A stretch of 64,000 nucleotides of DNA from an uncultured Paraprevotella sp. (GTDB lineage: Bacteria; Bacteroidota; Bacteroidia; Bacteroidales; Bacteroidaceae), in contig URDY01000013.1 in NCBI GenBank assembly GCA_900546665.1, positions 1 through 64,000 of the forward strand, given 5' to 3'. Below are positions 17,268 to 25,407 of the stretch, piece by piece. The notes beneath the pieces were generated by a model that saw only the letters and a program-made list of their open reading frames with translations, had not been told where the DNA came from and did not search any database. Position numbers and translations under genes: made by a program. Position 1 is the stretch's first letter. Every line of letters starts with the position of its first letter.

Positions 17268-18119
17268 ATGAAACGTTACTTTTTATTGTGTGTCTTGATT
17301 TTGTTGGGCTTGAAGTCTGGTATTGCCGGAAATAACATATCTGCAGATTCTGTAGAGGTAGAAAAATGGTTGTCTGAAGCATTAAGGTCTGAGAAGGCTG
17401 CTGATAACTATCCTTTGTTTTTTTCTTCCAAACTGTTGGGAAGGCCTTATGTGGCTTCCACATTGGAGGTTAACAGGCGGGAACAGTTGGTTGTCAATGT
17501 CCGTGAGTTGGATTGTACAACATTTGTAGAAAATGTCGTGGCAATGACTCTGACTGTCCAAAATGGGAAAAAGGATTTTGCTACATTCAAATCTTATCTG
17601 GAGAAGATCCGCTACAGGGATGGACGCTGTAATGGTTATCCCTCCCGTAATCATTATTTCAGCGAATGGATTGAGAGTAATGTCAGGTTAGGTCTTGTAG
17701 AAGAAATTGGAGGAAAACCGTTTACGGGAAAGCAGACAGTCAATGTGAATTATATGAGCAGTCATCCTGACAAATATCCTATGCTTAAGGGAAATGAGGC
17801 AGATATTAAAAAGATACGTCAAAATGAGCGGGCTGTCAGCCAGCGTGTGGTTGCTTACATTCCGAATTCCAAACTTAATGCCGGAAAGTCAGAATTGAAT
17901 ATGGTACATGACGGTGATATTCTGGCGTTGGTGACTAAAAAGTCCGGACTGGACATTTCTCATGTAGGATTTGCCGTTTGGGGTAAGGATGGAAAGTTAC
18001 ATTTGATCAATGCTTCCAGTTTACACAAAAAGGTCGTTTCAGAACCAATGACATTATATGAATATATGAAAAAACATCCGAGTAATCTCGGTGTGAGAGT
18101 CATTCGTATCAGACGCTAA
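17268..18119 (+). CDS. DUF1460 protein (N-acetylmuramoyl-L-alanine amidase-like)
   Basis: This is a 283-residue exported protein with signal peptide KRYFLLCVLILLGLKSGIAG. The DUF1460 (NlpC/P60-like) signature is present: LDCTTFVENVVAMTL holds the putative catalytic Cys, and DISHVGFAVWGKDGKLHLINAS supplies the His region. RDGRCNGYPSRNHYFSEWI is also conserved. Family members with known structures resemble murein amidases or peptidases, so it probably trims or recycles peptidoglycan in the periplasm. It is transcribed alone and converges with the gene at 18224. Confidence 0.88.
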   Translation: MKRYFLLCVLILLGLKSGIAGNNISADSVEVEKWLSEALRSEKAADNYPLFFSSKLLGRPYVASTLEVNRREQLVVNVRELDCTTFVENVVAMTLTVQNGKKDFATFKSYLEKIRYRDGRCNGYPSRNHYFSEWIESNVRLGLVEEIGGKPFTGKQTVNVNYMSSHPDKYPMLKGNEADIKKIRQNERAVSQRVVAYIPNSKLNAGKSELNMVHDGDILALVTKKSGLDISHVGFAVWGKDGKLHLINASSLHKKVVSEPMTLYEYMKKHPSNLGVRVIRIRR

Positions 18120-18135
18120 ATATAGTGGAATTAAG

Positions 18136-18171
18136 AAAGGACATGTTGAAAATGATTTCAGCATGCCCTTT
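18136..18171. terminator. Bidirectional hairpin between convergent genes
   Basis: AAAGGACATGTTGAAA (18136-18151) pairs with TTTCAGCATGCCCTTT (18156-18171) with one mismatch and one G-U pair. It lies between two converging stop codons, so it can serve both strands. Confidence 0.5.
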
Positions 18172-18223
18172 ACATTTGAATTGATTAGAACTTTCGTAGT
18201 TAAGGTTTTTATAAGATATCTGT

Positions 18224-19042
18224 TTATCTTCGATTGTCTCTGTTCTGATGTCCTCTTCCTCTGCTTGCGGTATTTCTTCCGGGGTTGCGTGAAGAAGGAC
18301 CCTTTTTGACTGTAGTCCGGGTGGAACTTGGTCTGTTATACCTGCTGGGGATCTCTTGGCGTTTGGGAGGATCCTTGCGGCGTGCGGGAGGCGGTGTTCC
18401 TCTTTGTGGGGTTCTGGCAGGTTTGACAGTCTCCAGTCTGAATCCGTTGCCTCTTCCCATGTCCGGTCTTTCCACTTTATGATGTGAACCCGGCTTTGCC
18501 GGCCTGTGATCGGGTTTTGGTGGAGCCGCGGGTATATGGGTAATCGGGTGTCTGCTGTTTCCTCTGAAACCACCCCTCCAATCAGGTCTTCTGTGCAGAT
18601 AGAAGCTTTTGGCGTACAAGTGAGGTCTGCCATGTCCGCCATGGTAAATGTAGTACACATGTGGCGGTTTGTAATAGAAATGGTTGATTCTGTATCTTAC
18701 GCAGATAGGGTAGAACCAGCCTGACGTTTTCCATACGATTGGGCGGAAGAAATAGTCGGCAGCTCTGAATATGGCATATTGCCATTCGTGGAGAATATAT
18801 CTCAGATCAGCATTTCTGCATTCCCAGTAAATCCCGCCAGCATCAGATGCCGTATTGATTTTCATGAAATAATCCAGATTGATTTCATAGGCATCGTTGT
18901 ATTGCGCATCGTTGAGATTCAGTTCATACGCCATCTTGTCTGTGAGAAATCTGGCTCTGTCCCGGGCTTCCTCATAAGGTAACGCACCGACGTTCATGAG
19001 CCAAACGAATAGTATTGAGTACAATGCTAACATCCTTTTCAT
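18224..19042 (-). CDS. Secreted basic protein with Arg/Pro/Gly-rich tail
   Basis: I do not recognise a family for this 272-residue protein. It has a signal peptide (LALYSILFVWLMNVGALP). A folded N-terminal part (about 20-130) contains LTDKMAYELNLNDAQYNDAY, which resembles short helical motifs of small Bacteroidetes envelope proteins, and aromatic-rich YFFRPIVWKTSGWFYPICV. From about residue 140 the sequence becomes low-complexity and strongly basic (R, P, G, H, K), ending RGRGHQNRDNRR. This tail could bind polyanions such as LPS, nucleic acid or capsule. A near-consensus -7 box (GATATTTG at 19064-19071) precedes it. Confidence 0.7.
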   Translation of the reverse strand: MKRMLALYSILFVWLMNVGALPYEEARDRARFLTDKMAYELNLNDAQYNDAYEINLDYFMKINTASDAGGIYWECRNADLRYILHEWQYAIFRAADYFFRPIVWKTSGWFYPICVRYRINHFYYKPPHVYYIYHGGHGRPHLYAKSFYLHRRPDWRGGFRGNSRHPITHIPAAPPKPDHRPAKPGSHHKVERPDMGRGNGFRLETVKPARTPQRGTPPPARRKDPPKRQEIPSRYNRPSSTRTTVKKGPSSRNPGRNTASRGRGHQNRDNRR

Positions 19043-19096
19043 ATCCGTCGTATTTTATTAATGCAAATATCGCTGTTTCCTGCGAGGATGAGGAGA

Positions 19097-19126
19097 GGAT
19101 TATCCTATTTGGCAATAGGATAATCC
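19097..19126. terminator. Perfect 12-bp hairpin behind ispE
   Basis: GGATTATCCTAT (19097-19108) pairs perfectly with ATAGGATAATCC (19115-19126) around six bases. It follows the ispE stop, but no T-run follows on either strand. It is a weak terminator, an mRNA-stabilising hairpin or an operator. Confidence 0.5.
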
Positions 19127-19143
19127 CTATTCTTGCGGGGTGG

Positions 19144-19965
19144 TTATTCCAATTGGGCCTGGAAAACGAATGATGAACCGAATTCGGCAGAATCTATTTC
19201 CGGCTTGTTTCTGAACAGACCGAATACGCTGGAGCCGGAACCGCTCATCGAAGCGTAAACAGCTCCTAGTTGATACAATACTGTTTTTATCCGGGCTATT
19301 TCCGGATGATTCTTAAAGATGTTTTTTTCAAAGTCATTGACCATTTTCTCTTTCCATGTTTCAATGGGAGATGCGGCGATGTCGAGGAGGGAATATGCCG
19401 GTTTTTGAGGTGTAATATTCGAAAAAGCCTCTTTAGTGGAGATAAAAGTGTCCGGTTTGACCAAAACCAGCCAGAAACGGTTTAACGACAGGGAAATGGG
19501 AGTGAAAATATTGCCTGTGCCACGGGCGAATGTTGGTTGGTTGCAGATGAAGAAAGCACAATCGGCTCCCAATTCTGAAGCCCGTTTTTCCATTTCCTCG
19601 TTATCGAGTTTTAATTGAAACATATCGTTAAGCGCTCTGATCATGTAAGCTGCGTCAGAAGAACCACCGCCAAGTCCGGCTCCTGTAGGAATCCTTTTCT
19701 GCATCCGGATTTCTATCGGAGGGATTGCATGATCTTTTTTAAGGTTTTTAAGAGCTTTGACAACCAGGTTGTCTTCCTGATTTCCGGCAATGGTGATACC
19801 TTCCGAGATCAACGTATAGTCACAGGAGGAATCTGATGGCGTGATTTCAATGGTGTCCTTCAGGGGAATCGGGTAGAATATGGTTTCCAGATTATGGTAA
19901 CCGTCAGGACGTTTCTCAACAATGTTGAGGCCGAGATTGATTTTGGCATTAGGGTGTATGATCAT
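19144..19965 (-). CDS. ispE: 4-diphosphocytidyl-2-C-methyl-D-erythritol kinase
   Basis: This enzyme phosphorylates CDP-methylerythritol in the MEP pathway to isoprenoids. It is a 273-residue GHMP kinase. It starts with the substrate motif NAKINLGLNIVEKRPDGYHN, has the ATP-binding loop RIPTGAGLGGGSSDAAYMI (about 92-110) and the C-terminal motif ASMSGSGSSVFGLF. Length and motifs are normal. No other isp genes are nearby. The gap to the AraC gene upstream (69 bp) has only a weak TATCTTTA box (20005-20012, minus). Confidence 0.96.
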   Translation of the reverse strand: MIIHPNAKINLGLNIVEKRPDGYHNLETIFYPIPLKDTIEITPSDSSCDYTLISEGITIAGNQEDNLVVKALKNLKKDHAIPPIEIRMQKRIPTGAGLGGGSSDAAYMIRALNDMFQLKLDNEEMEKRASELGADCAFFICNQPTFARGTGNIFTPISLSLNRFWLVLVKPDTFISTKEAFSNITPQKPAYSLLDIAASPIETWKEKMVNDFEKNIFKNHPEIARIKTVLYQLGAVYASMSGSGSSVFGLFRNKPEIDSAEFGSSFVFQAQLE

Positions 19966-20034
19966 ATTTTTAGTTGTTAATGATGAATTAATCGATTCTA
20001 GATATAAAGATAATGTTTTTTCTTGACGTAAGAG

Positions 20035-20937
20035 TCAGCTTTGTGGATATTTCGTCTTCTTGTCATGTACAGTACCGTTCAGTATATCGTTCAGTGTGTT
20101 TTCCTTATTACGGTATTCTTTTGGTGTCATGCCGGTGTTTTTCTTGAAAAATCTGCTGAGATAGGACGGGTCGGGAAAACGGTACATTTCCGCTATTTCT
20201 GCTACAGACAGGTCCGGATTGTTCAGGCTGGCTTTTACTTCAGCGGTCAGTTGTTCGTCGATAATGCTTTTGGGCGTTTTCCCGTTGGAGTATGCAGTTG
20301 TTATTTCGTGAAGATAGCGCGGTGATATACAGAGCTTTTCTGCATAGAAGCTGGTCTGGTGTTCCTGTGACGCATATTCATGTATCAGATGCATGAATTT
20401 ATGGAACAGGAGCTGCTTTCTGGTGAAAGATTGTTCTGGTGAGATGTCTGCGTATGGAATGGAACTGAATATCCACATCAGCATGCTTTGCAGATAATTC
20501 TGTTCCATTCTTTCTCTGAATGGTTGTATTTCTTTGGTGAAAAGCATTTTGGCCAAATCCATCCATGTATTGATATCATTCCAGTTTTGCGGATGATTCC
20601 TGTTCTGGCTATGGTCATACAGGGGAAATTCCTTCATGTATCTGAAATAGGTATGATCAAGAGGAATGGCTGCCTGCAGAAAGATTCGCTGAGGATAAAG
20701 GATCAGCCTTACGGCAAAATGATCGGTCGGATTGATGAGTTGCAAAAGGCTGCCGTTCCAGAATATCAGTTCTGACATGGGTTTGAGATGATATTGCTGT
20801 GCACCGGTTGATATGATGCCTTCTCCGCTGATGCATATCATCTGTATACTGCAGTTGAAGTAAAGCGGTCTTCTTTGTAGAAAATCCAGATTGCTTTCCT
20901 TGTAGATTATTCTGGCAATATCTGATGTCTTGTTCAT
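20035..20937 (-). CDS. AraC-family transcriptional regulator
   Basis: This is a 300-residue DNA-binding regulator. The N-terminal half is a cupin-like sensor domain (GEGIISTGAQQYHLKPMSE). The C-terminal AraC domain has two helix-turn-helix units, with YASQEHQTSFYAEKLCISPR and LSVAEIAEMYRFPDPSYLSR, then FFKKNTGMTPKEYR. It diverges from the Bcr/CflA exporter with about 150 bp between the starts, and each gene has its own -7 box there. It probably controls that exporter and itself in response to a drug or metabolite. Confidence 0.93.
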   Translation of the reverse strand: MNKTSDIARIIYKESNLDFLQRRPLYFNCSIQMICISGEGIISTGAQQYHLKPMSELIFWNGSLLQLINPTDHFAVRLILYPQRIFLQAAIPLDHTYFRYMKEFPLYDHSQNRNHPQNWNDINTWMDLAKMLFTKEIQPFRERMEQNYLQSMLMWIFSSIPYADISPEQSFTRKQLLFHKFMHLIHEYASQEHQTSFYAEKLCISPRYLHEITTAYSNGKTPKSIIDEQLTAEVKASLNNPDLSVAEIAEMYRFPDPSYLSRFFKKNTGMTPKEYRNKENTLNDILNGTVHDKKTKYPQS

Positions 20938-20955
20938 ATAATATCATTTATTGAA

Positions 20956-20963
20956 CAAATATA
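20956..20963 (-). promoter_or_regulatory. Promoter -7 box of the AraC regulator
   Basis: TATATTTG on the minus strand matches TAnnTTTG and ends 18 bp before the start codon. Confidence 0.5.
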
Positions 20964-21052
20964 CGGTTATTTTAGGGCTTTTTTATATGTTTGGTTCTGT
21001 TTTTGAAAAGTTTTGTGCAATTAAAGCTATGGCGAATCCTTCGCGATGTTGT

Positions 21053-21060
21053 TAATTTTG
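21053..21060 (+). promoter_or_regulatory. Promoter -7 box of the Bcr/CflA exporter
   Basis: TAATTTTG matches TAnnTTTG and ends 26 bp before the ATG at 21087. It lies downstream of the alternative ATG at 20991 and so supports the later start. Confidence 0.55.
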
Positions 21061-21086
21061 CAACCGTTTTCAAAAAGCTTTTGTTT

Positions 21087-22280
21087 ATGATAAAATGTAA
21101 TTCACAATTGTTTATCTTGTGTTTTTTAGGTATGCTGACTGCATTCGGTCCGTTTGTGACAGACATGTATTTACCGACTTTGCCTGCCATGGCTGTATCT
21201 TTTGGAACGACATCCTCTATGGTGCAGCTCGGATTGACGGCGAGCATGATCGGTCTGGCTGTCGGTCAGCTTTTTTTCGGACCGATTAGCGATAAATACG
21301 GTCGGCGTGTACCTCTTATTATGGCCATGTTGTTGTTTCTTGTGTCAACTTTGGGATGTCTTTTTTCGGCCAATATCATGCAGTTTGTTGTATGGCGGTT
21401 GGTGCAGGGTGTTTCCGGAGCAGGCGGTATTGTCATATCGCGTTCCGTGGCAGCTGACCTGTTTTCCGGCAAGGAGTTGGCCAAAATGCTGGCTCTTATC
21501 GGTGCTATAAACGGGGTCGCTCCTGTGACGGCGCCAATAGTGGGAGGAAGTATGGCTGATACGGTAGGATGGTATGGTATTTTCTGGGTCTTGTTTGGTC
21601 TGGGTGTTGTTTTGTTGATGGGGAGTATCCGTTTCTGCGAGTCTCATCCTAAGGAACGTCGTCAGGATATGGCATGGCTGGATGTATACAGAAGTTTCAA
21701 GGCAGTGACAGGTAATCAGCGTTATGTTTGTTATATCCTTCAATATGGTTTTGCGCAGGGAGTGCTGTTTGCCAATATTGCTTCGGCTCCATTTATCATG
21801 CAGCAGCATTATGGTTTTTCTCCATTCATGTTCAGCGTTTGTTTTGGAGTCAATGCGTTGGCTATAGTGGTTTCTGCTGCCTGTTCCGCTAAGTTTTCAC
21901 ACCCTGAATATGCCTTGTATTGTGGCAGTTCGGGTATGGTGCTCATGTCTTTTCTGTTGTGTGTGGCTATGATGTTGGATTGCAGTTTTCCGGTTTATGA
22001 GATCTTGCTGGTAGGATTGTTGCTTATGCTCGGGCTTACCTTTACGGCATCCAATACATTGGCGATGGATAGTGAACGGGCAAATGCCGGTATGGCATCT
22101 GCTCTTTTGGGAGCATTGGGATTTGCTTTTGGAGGAGTAGTTTCTCCGCTTGTAGGATTGGGAAATGTCATGTCGTCGGCCGGTTTGGCATTTCTGATTT
22201 GTTCGGTATGCTCGTTTTTTTGTACCCGTGTGGCGCTTCACCGGACTTTTGTTTTGGCTCGAATCTTCAGAAAAGCTTAA
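21087..22280 (+). CDS. Bcr/CflA-family drug resistance MFS transporter
   Basis: This is a 397-residue proton-driven exporter of the inner membrane with 12 predicted helices. Family motifs are FVTDMYLPTLPAMA in helix 1, the MFS motif A GPISDKYGRRVPLI, and the antiporter motif C-like stretch GAINGVAPVTAPIVGG. The ATG at 21087 starts just before helix 1; the frame is open 32 codons further, but that part includes the promoter. The divergent AraC regulator suggests inducible efflux. The substrate is unknown. Confidence 0.92.
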   Translation: MIKCNSQLFILCFLGMLTAFGPFVTDMYLPTLPAMAVSFGTTSSMVQLGLTASMIGLAVGQLFFGPISDKYGRRVPLIMAMLLFLVSTLGCLFSANIMQFVVWRLVQGVSGAGGIVISRSVAADLFSGKELAKMLALIGAINGVAPVTAPIVGGSMADTVGWYGIFWVLFGLGVVLLMGSIRFCESHPKERRQDMAWLDVYRSFKAVTGNQRYVCYILQYGFAQGVLFANIASAPFIMQQHYGFSPFMFSVCFGVNALAIVVSAACSAKFSHPEYALYCGSSGMVLMSFLLCVAMMLDCSFPVYEILLVGLLLMLGLTFTASNTLAMDSERANAGMASALLGALGFAFGGVVSPLVGLGNVMSSAGLAFLICSVCSFFCTRVALHRTFVLARIFRKA

Positions 22281-22337
22281 TGTGTGATGATATATATATT
22301 TTTGTAGCTTTCTTTTTTTTACTGATGTGTAAGGGGG

Positions 22338-22377
22338 TTCCGGATTACCATTGTCATGGAGAATGGTAAATCCGGAA
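22338..22377. terminator. Hairpin downstream of the MFS gene
   Basis: TTCCGGATTACCATT (22338-22352) pairs with AATGGTAAATCCGGAA (22362-22377) with one bulged base. It lies 58 bp behind the MFS stop. Only TTTG follows, so termination strength is uncertain. Confidence 0.55.
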
Positions 22378-22674
22378 TTTGTTAATCAGGTTGGGTCCCT
22401 GTGTTTTTCCGAAAGATGGTTCTTCTAAAGGAGAAAAGATATTATAGTCTGAAATATTGACATTGTATTTTGGGAAATAATTCTCCTCCCTACAGTATGA
22501 ATCCTCCAAAAATGCTTCACTTCTTCATTTGTGTATTTAATATATTGATAATCATTTATTTATAGATGAACGTTTATCCTTCACCGTTGTTGTAGAATGT
22601 GATTTTGAATTTTCTTGATTTTGTAAATATAATCTAAAATTCAGGTCTTTTTTGTACTTCGGTATCTCTCTGGA

Positions 22675-22733
22675 AAAGTAAAGCTTACTTTCAAAAAAGT
22701 AAGCTTTACTTTTTAAAAAGTAAGCTTTACTTT
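22675..22733. repeat. Three palindromic AAAGTAAGCTTTACTTT units with 21-bp period
   Basis: A 17-bp unit occurs at 22675-22691 (inverted), 22696-22712 and 22717-22733 (direct). The unit starts are exactly 21 bp apart, that is two helical turns. Each unit is itself nearly palindromic around AAGCTT. The array can also fold as alternative hairpins in RNA. Confidence 0.85.
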
Positions 22734-22803
22734 TTTGAAACTGTATTGTTAAATATTTTGATTAATTCGTACTTGAAGGCCTGAAAAAAACCTGTATGGA
22801 TCC

Positions 22804-22874
22804 GGTGAAGGGGTGGTGAAGGAGCTCCTTCACCTTGCAACCCGCATAAATAAAGGAAGGTGAAGAGGTGAAGG
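22804..22874. repeat. GGTGAAGG repeat cluster with a perfect 20-bp palindrome
   Basis: GGTGAAGG occurs at 22804, 22815 and 22867, with GGTGAAGA at 22859 and the reverse CCTTCACC at 22827. Copies 22815-22834 form the perfect palindrome GGTGAAGGAGCTCCTTCACC. One more CCTTCACC lies at 22578-22585. Confidence 0.85.
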
Positions 22875-23012
22875 ACTTTTGTATGTTTATTCAATATGGG
22901 GGGAGGGTTGAAGTTATTCTGTATGTTTCATGACAAGCGTCTGGATGACGGATGTCATGAAAGTTGCATGGAAATATAATCTTGCAAGATAGACGACCAT
23001 GATATTTTTTAT

Positions 23013-23050
23013 ATAAAAAAACAGGAAGAAATCATTGATTTCTTCCTGTT
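23013..23050 (-). terminator. Intrinsic terminator of gdhA
   Basis: The arms 23020-23034 and 23036-23050 (AACAGGAAGAAATCA and its complement) form a long stem. On the minus strand it is followed by a run of seven T, right behind the gdhA stop codon. Confidence 0.88.
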
Positions 23051-23078
23051 TCCCATTATAGAGATGATTCTTTGTCTA

Positions 23079-24413
23079 TTAGAGAATACCCTGAGCCATC
23101 ATGGCGTTAGCTACCTTCATGAATCCGGCAACGTTGGCACCCTTGACATAGTTGATGTAACCGTCAGCCTGTGTACCATACTTCACGCATGATTCGTGAA
23201 TGCTCTTCATGATCTGGTGCAGACGAGCATCAACTTCTTCGCGAGTCCAGCTCAACTTGAGTGAGTTCTGTGACATTTCAAGACCTGATACTGATACACC
23301 ACCAGCATTAGAAGCCTTTCCAGGAGCATAAAGAAGTCCTGCCTTCTGGAAGATGTGGATAGCTTCAGGAGTTGAAGGCATGTTTGCACCTTCTGAAACT
23401 GCAATACAGCCATTGTCAACCAGTTTCTGAGCATCTTCGCCGTTGATTTCGTTTTGTGTAGCGCTAGGCAGAGCGATGTCACACTTAACACCCCAAGGAC
23501 GCTGTCCTTCGAAGTACTGGCAGCCGAACTTCTCAGCATATTCCTTGATACGGCCGTGGCGTACATTCTTCAATTCAAAGATGAACTGCAGCTTTTCAGT
23601 TGTGATACCATCCGGATCGTAAACATAACCGTTACTGTCTGAGCAAGTTACAACCTTTGCGCCCAATTCGATAGCCTTTTCGATAGTATACTGTGCTACA
23701 TTTCCTGAACCAGATACGACACATACCTTGTCCTTGATGTCCAATCCGCGGGTTGCCAGCATTTCCTGCAAGAAGTAGATGTTACCGTAACCTGTAGCTT
23801 CAGGACGGATCAGAGAACCACCGAATTCCATAGCCTTACCGGTAAGTGTACCAGTGAATTCTTTAGCCAACTTCTTATACATACCGAAGAGGAAGCCAAC
23901 TTCACGTCCTCCAACACCTATATCACCGGCAGGAACATCGGTTTCGGGACCAATATAACGCCACAATTCAGTCATGAAGGCCTGGCAGAAGCGCATGATT
24001 TCACCGTCAGACTTGCCAGCAGGGTTGAAGTCGGAACCACCTTTACCACCACCCATCGGAAGAGTAGTAAGTGAGTTCTTGAAAGTCTGCTCGAAAGCAA
24101 GGAATTTCAGAATTGAAAGATTTACAGAGGGATGGAAACGCAAACCACCTTTGTACGGGCCAATAGCATTGTTGTGCTGAACGCGGTAACCCATATTGGT
24201 CTGCACATTACCATTGTCGTCAACCCAAGTCACGCGGAAAGAGTATATTCTATCAGGAATGCAAAGACGCTCAACCAAATTAGCTTTCTCAAATTCGGGG
24301 TGCTTGTTGTATTCTTCCTCGATAGTGCTCAATACTTCCTCTACTGCCTGATGGTATTCGTTTTCACCAGGAAATCTTTTCTTCAAATCTTCTAAAACTT
24401 TACTTGCGTTCAT
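23079..24413 (-). CDS. gdhA: NADP-type glutamate dehydrogenase
   Basis: This enzyme makes glutamate from 2-oxoglutarate, ammonium and NADPH, the main entry of ammonium in many Bacteroides. It is 444 residues long, typical for the hexameric small GDH. The glutamate-binding and catalytic Lys region reads LPMGGGKGGSDFNPAGKSDG. The dinucleotide-binding motif is VVSGSGNVAQY. The C-terminal NAGGVSVSGLEMSQNS is conserved. It is transcribed alone, from a strong consensus promoter to a strong terminator, as expected for a highly expressed gene. Confidence 0.97.
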   Translation of the reverse strand: MNASKVLEDLKKRFPGENEYHQAVEEVLSTIEEEYNKHPEFEKANLVERLCIPDRIYSFRVTWVDDNGNVQTNMGYRVQHNNAIGPYKGGLRFHPSVNLSILKFLAFEQTFKNSLTTLPMGGGKGGSDFNPAGKSDGEIMRFCQAFMTELWRYIGPETDVPAGDIGVGGREVGFLFGMYKKLAKEFTGTLTGKAMEFGGSLIRPEATGYGNIYFLQEMLATRGLDIKDKVCVVSGSGNVAQYTIEKAIELGAKVVTCSDSNGYVYDPDGITTEKLQFIFELKNVRHGRIKEYAEKFGCQYFEGQRPWGVKCDIALPSATQNEINGEDAQKLVDNGCIAVSEGANMPSTPEAIHIFQKAGLLYAPGKASNAGGVSVSGLEMSQNSLKLSWTREEVDARLHQIMKSIHESCVKYGTQADGYINYVKGANVAGFMKVANAMMAQGIL

Positions 24414-24456
24414 AAGTTTGTCTATTTATTGGTTTTGTTTTTTCTTGTTTGCATTG

Positions 24457-24488
24457 CAAAGATATATAAAAGATATCTTTTCGCCAAA
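24457..24488 (-). promoter_or_regulatory. Consensus promoter of gdhA
   Basis: On the minus strand TTTG (24485-24488), a 20-bp spacer and TATCTTTG (24457-24464) match the Bacteroidetes consensus perfectly. The 5' leader would be about 40 nt. Confidence 0.8.
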
Positions 24489-24806
24489 AAATATGGCAAA
24501 AAAATACTAATTTTATTTTAAAATGATGTTTTTTCTTTTGTTTTGGTTATATTTCGAACTTTATGTTTTGTTTTTCAAAAAGCTTTTGTTCAATATAATA
24601 GGTTTTTTATTATAATAATGTCTTTTGTTTTGTGCTATTTGCTGACTTTTTGATATCTCGTAAAAAGCATGTTTTTGCTTGTTTACTATTAAATATTTGT
24701 TTTTTAGATATTTATAAGATTTATGGTGAAATCTTTTTCGAAGCCTGGATATGTTGGATAGTAATGTGTCTGAAGTGAGGGTGGGTAGGCGTGGACTGGC
24801 CAATAT
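24489..24806. other. AT-rich gap upstream of gdhA, no gene seen
   Basis: About 320 bp of strongly AT-rich sequence lie between the gdhA promoter and the terminator of the small winged-helix gene. Short open frames here have no start context and low-complexity K/N/F content. It may serve as an AT-rich upstream region of gdhA. Nothing else is visible. Confidence 0.5.
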
Positions 24807-24852
24807 AAAAAAAAAGGCCGTTCCGGCTGTTTGTAAATAATCGGAGCGGTCT
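24807..24852 (-). terminator. Terminator of the winged-helix gene
   Basis: On the minus strand GACCGCTCCG pairs imperfectly with CGGAACGGCC, or AGCCG with CGGCC as a smaller inner hairpin. A run of nine T follows. It ends the transcript from 25131. Confidence 0.65.
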
Positions 24853-24881
24853 CTTGGTCTATTATAATAAGGTAGGGCCTG

Positions 24882-25097
24882 TTAATAATAAAAATTGATT
24901 TGAAGGCCCAGATATAGATGTTCAGGTGTTTCTTCGAACATGATTTTATCTTCTCTTGCAAGCCAGCCTATAGCTGCATTGAATTGGTCTTTTTCCAATT
25001 GGGATGCGTTGAGCAGTTCGTTGTATTCCCAGCGCTTGTTGTTGCTGAGTAGTTGCCAGATGATGCCGGCATTGGTTCCGATAGTTTGTTTATTCAT
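24882..25097 (-). CDS. Small winged helix-turn-helix protein (DUF2582-like)
   Basis: This is a 71-residue protein. GTNAGIIWQLLSNNKRWEYN, then LLNASQLEKDQFNAAIGWLA and REDKIMFEE give three helices and a wing of the small winged-helix family common in Bacteroidetes and some clostridia. The ATG at 25097 (MNKQTIG) is preferred; a start 12 codons upstream would enter the leader. It is a single gene with its own promoter and terminator. Its DNA target and role are unknown. Confidence 0.85.
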   Translation of the reverse strand: MNKQTIGTNAGIIWQLLSNNKRWEYNELLNASQLEKDQFNAAIGWLAREDKIMFEETPEHLYLGLQINFYY

Positions 25098-25130
25098 GAT
25101 AATATGGTTTAAGTGTAAACTTTTCGTGTG

Positions 25131-25138
25131 CAAATATA
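25131..25138 (-). promoter_or_regulatory. Promoter -7 box of the winged-helix gene
   Basis: TATATTTG on the minus strand matches TAnnTTTG and ends 33 bp before the ATG at 25097. The 240 bp to the next promoter (25380) show nothing else. Confidence 0.55.
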
Positions 25139-25379
25139 ATTTTTTTGTTGAATGAATATTTTACTTTGGCATGAGAAATGGTATTTTATAACTATTATTA
25201 AAGAAATATGTCACATTTTTATTTACATAAAGGTTTCAATGACGTGAAATTTTCTGCTTGGCAGAATTTGAGTTGGCTGAGACCAGTGTGGAATCGTGTG
25301 GGATTGTTATTTTAGGATAAATATTATTTAGGTTTGAATAATTTATGCAGCTTTCAGTATAAAACTGATTTTTTTATCG

Positions 25380-25387
25380 TAATTTTG
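25380..25387 (+). promoter_or_regulatory. Promoter -7 box of map
   Basis: TAATTTTG matches TAnnTTTG and ends 20 bp before the map ATG. No close -33 match is seen. Confidence 0.55.
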
Positions 25388-25407
25388 TAGGATAAAAAGA
25401 GAGGAAA

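Larger units (their letters stand above)
22281..23078. other. Non-coding, AT-rich, repeat-bearing interval between the MFS gene and gdhA
   Basis: About 800 bp carry no convincing gene. In order they hold an orphan TATTTTTG box (22297-22304), a hairpin (22338-22377), a minus-strand open stretch of 56 codons without ATG (22354-22524) that may be a gene remnant, scattered GGTGAAGG/CCTTCACC elements (22578-22874), three 21-bp-spaced palindromic units (22675-22733) and the gdhA terminator (23013-23050). The mix suggests a decayed insertion or a regulatory island. That interpretation is inference. Confidence 0.6.

Noticed and set aside
21068..21086. TTTCAAAAAGCTTTTGTT also found near 24573, a possible shared operator
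   Set aside because: It is an AT-rich near-palindrome, occurs only twice and sits in unrelated contexts. Chance is enough.
24561..24803. An AT-rich minus-strand frame of 80 codons
   Set aside because: Its content is low-complexity K/N/L with no promoter, and it lies behind a terminator.
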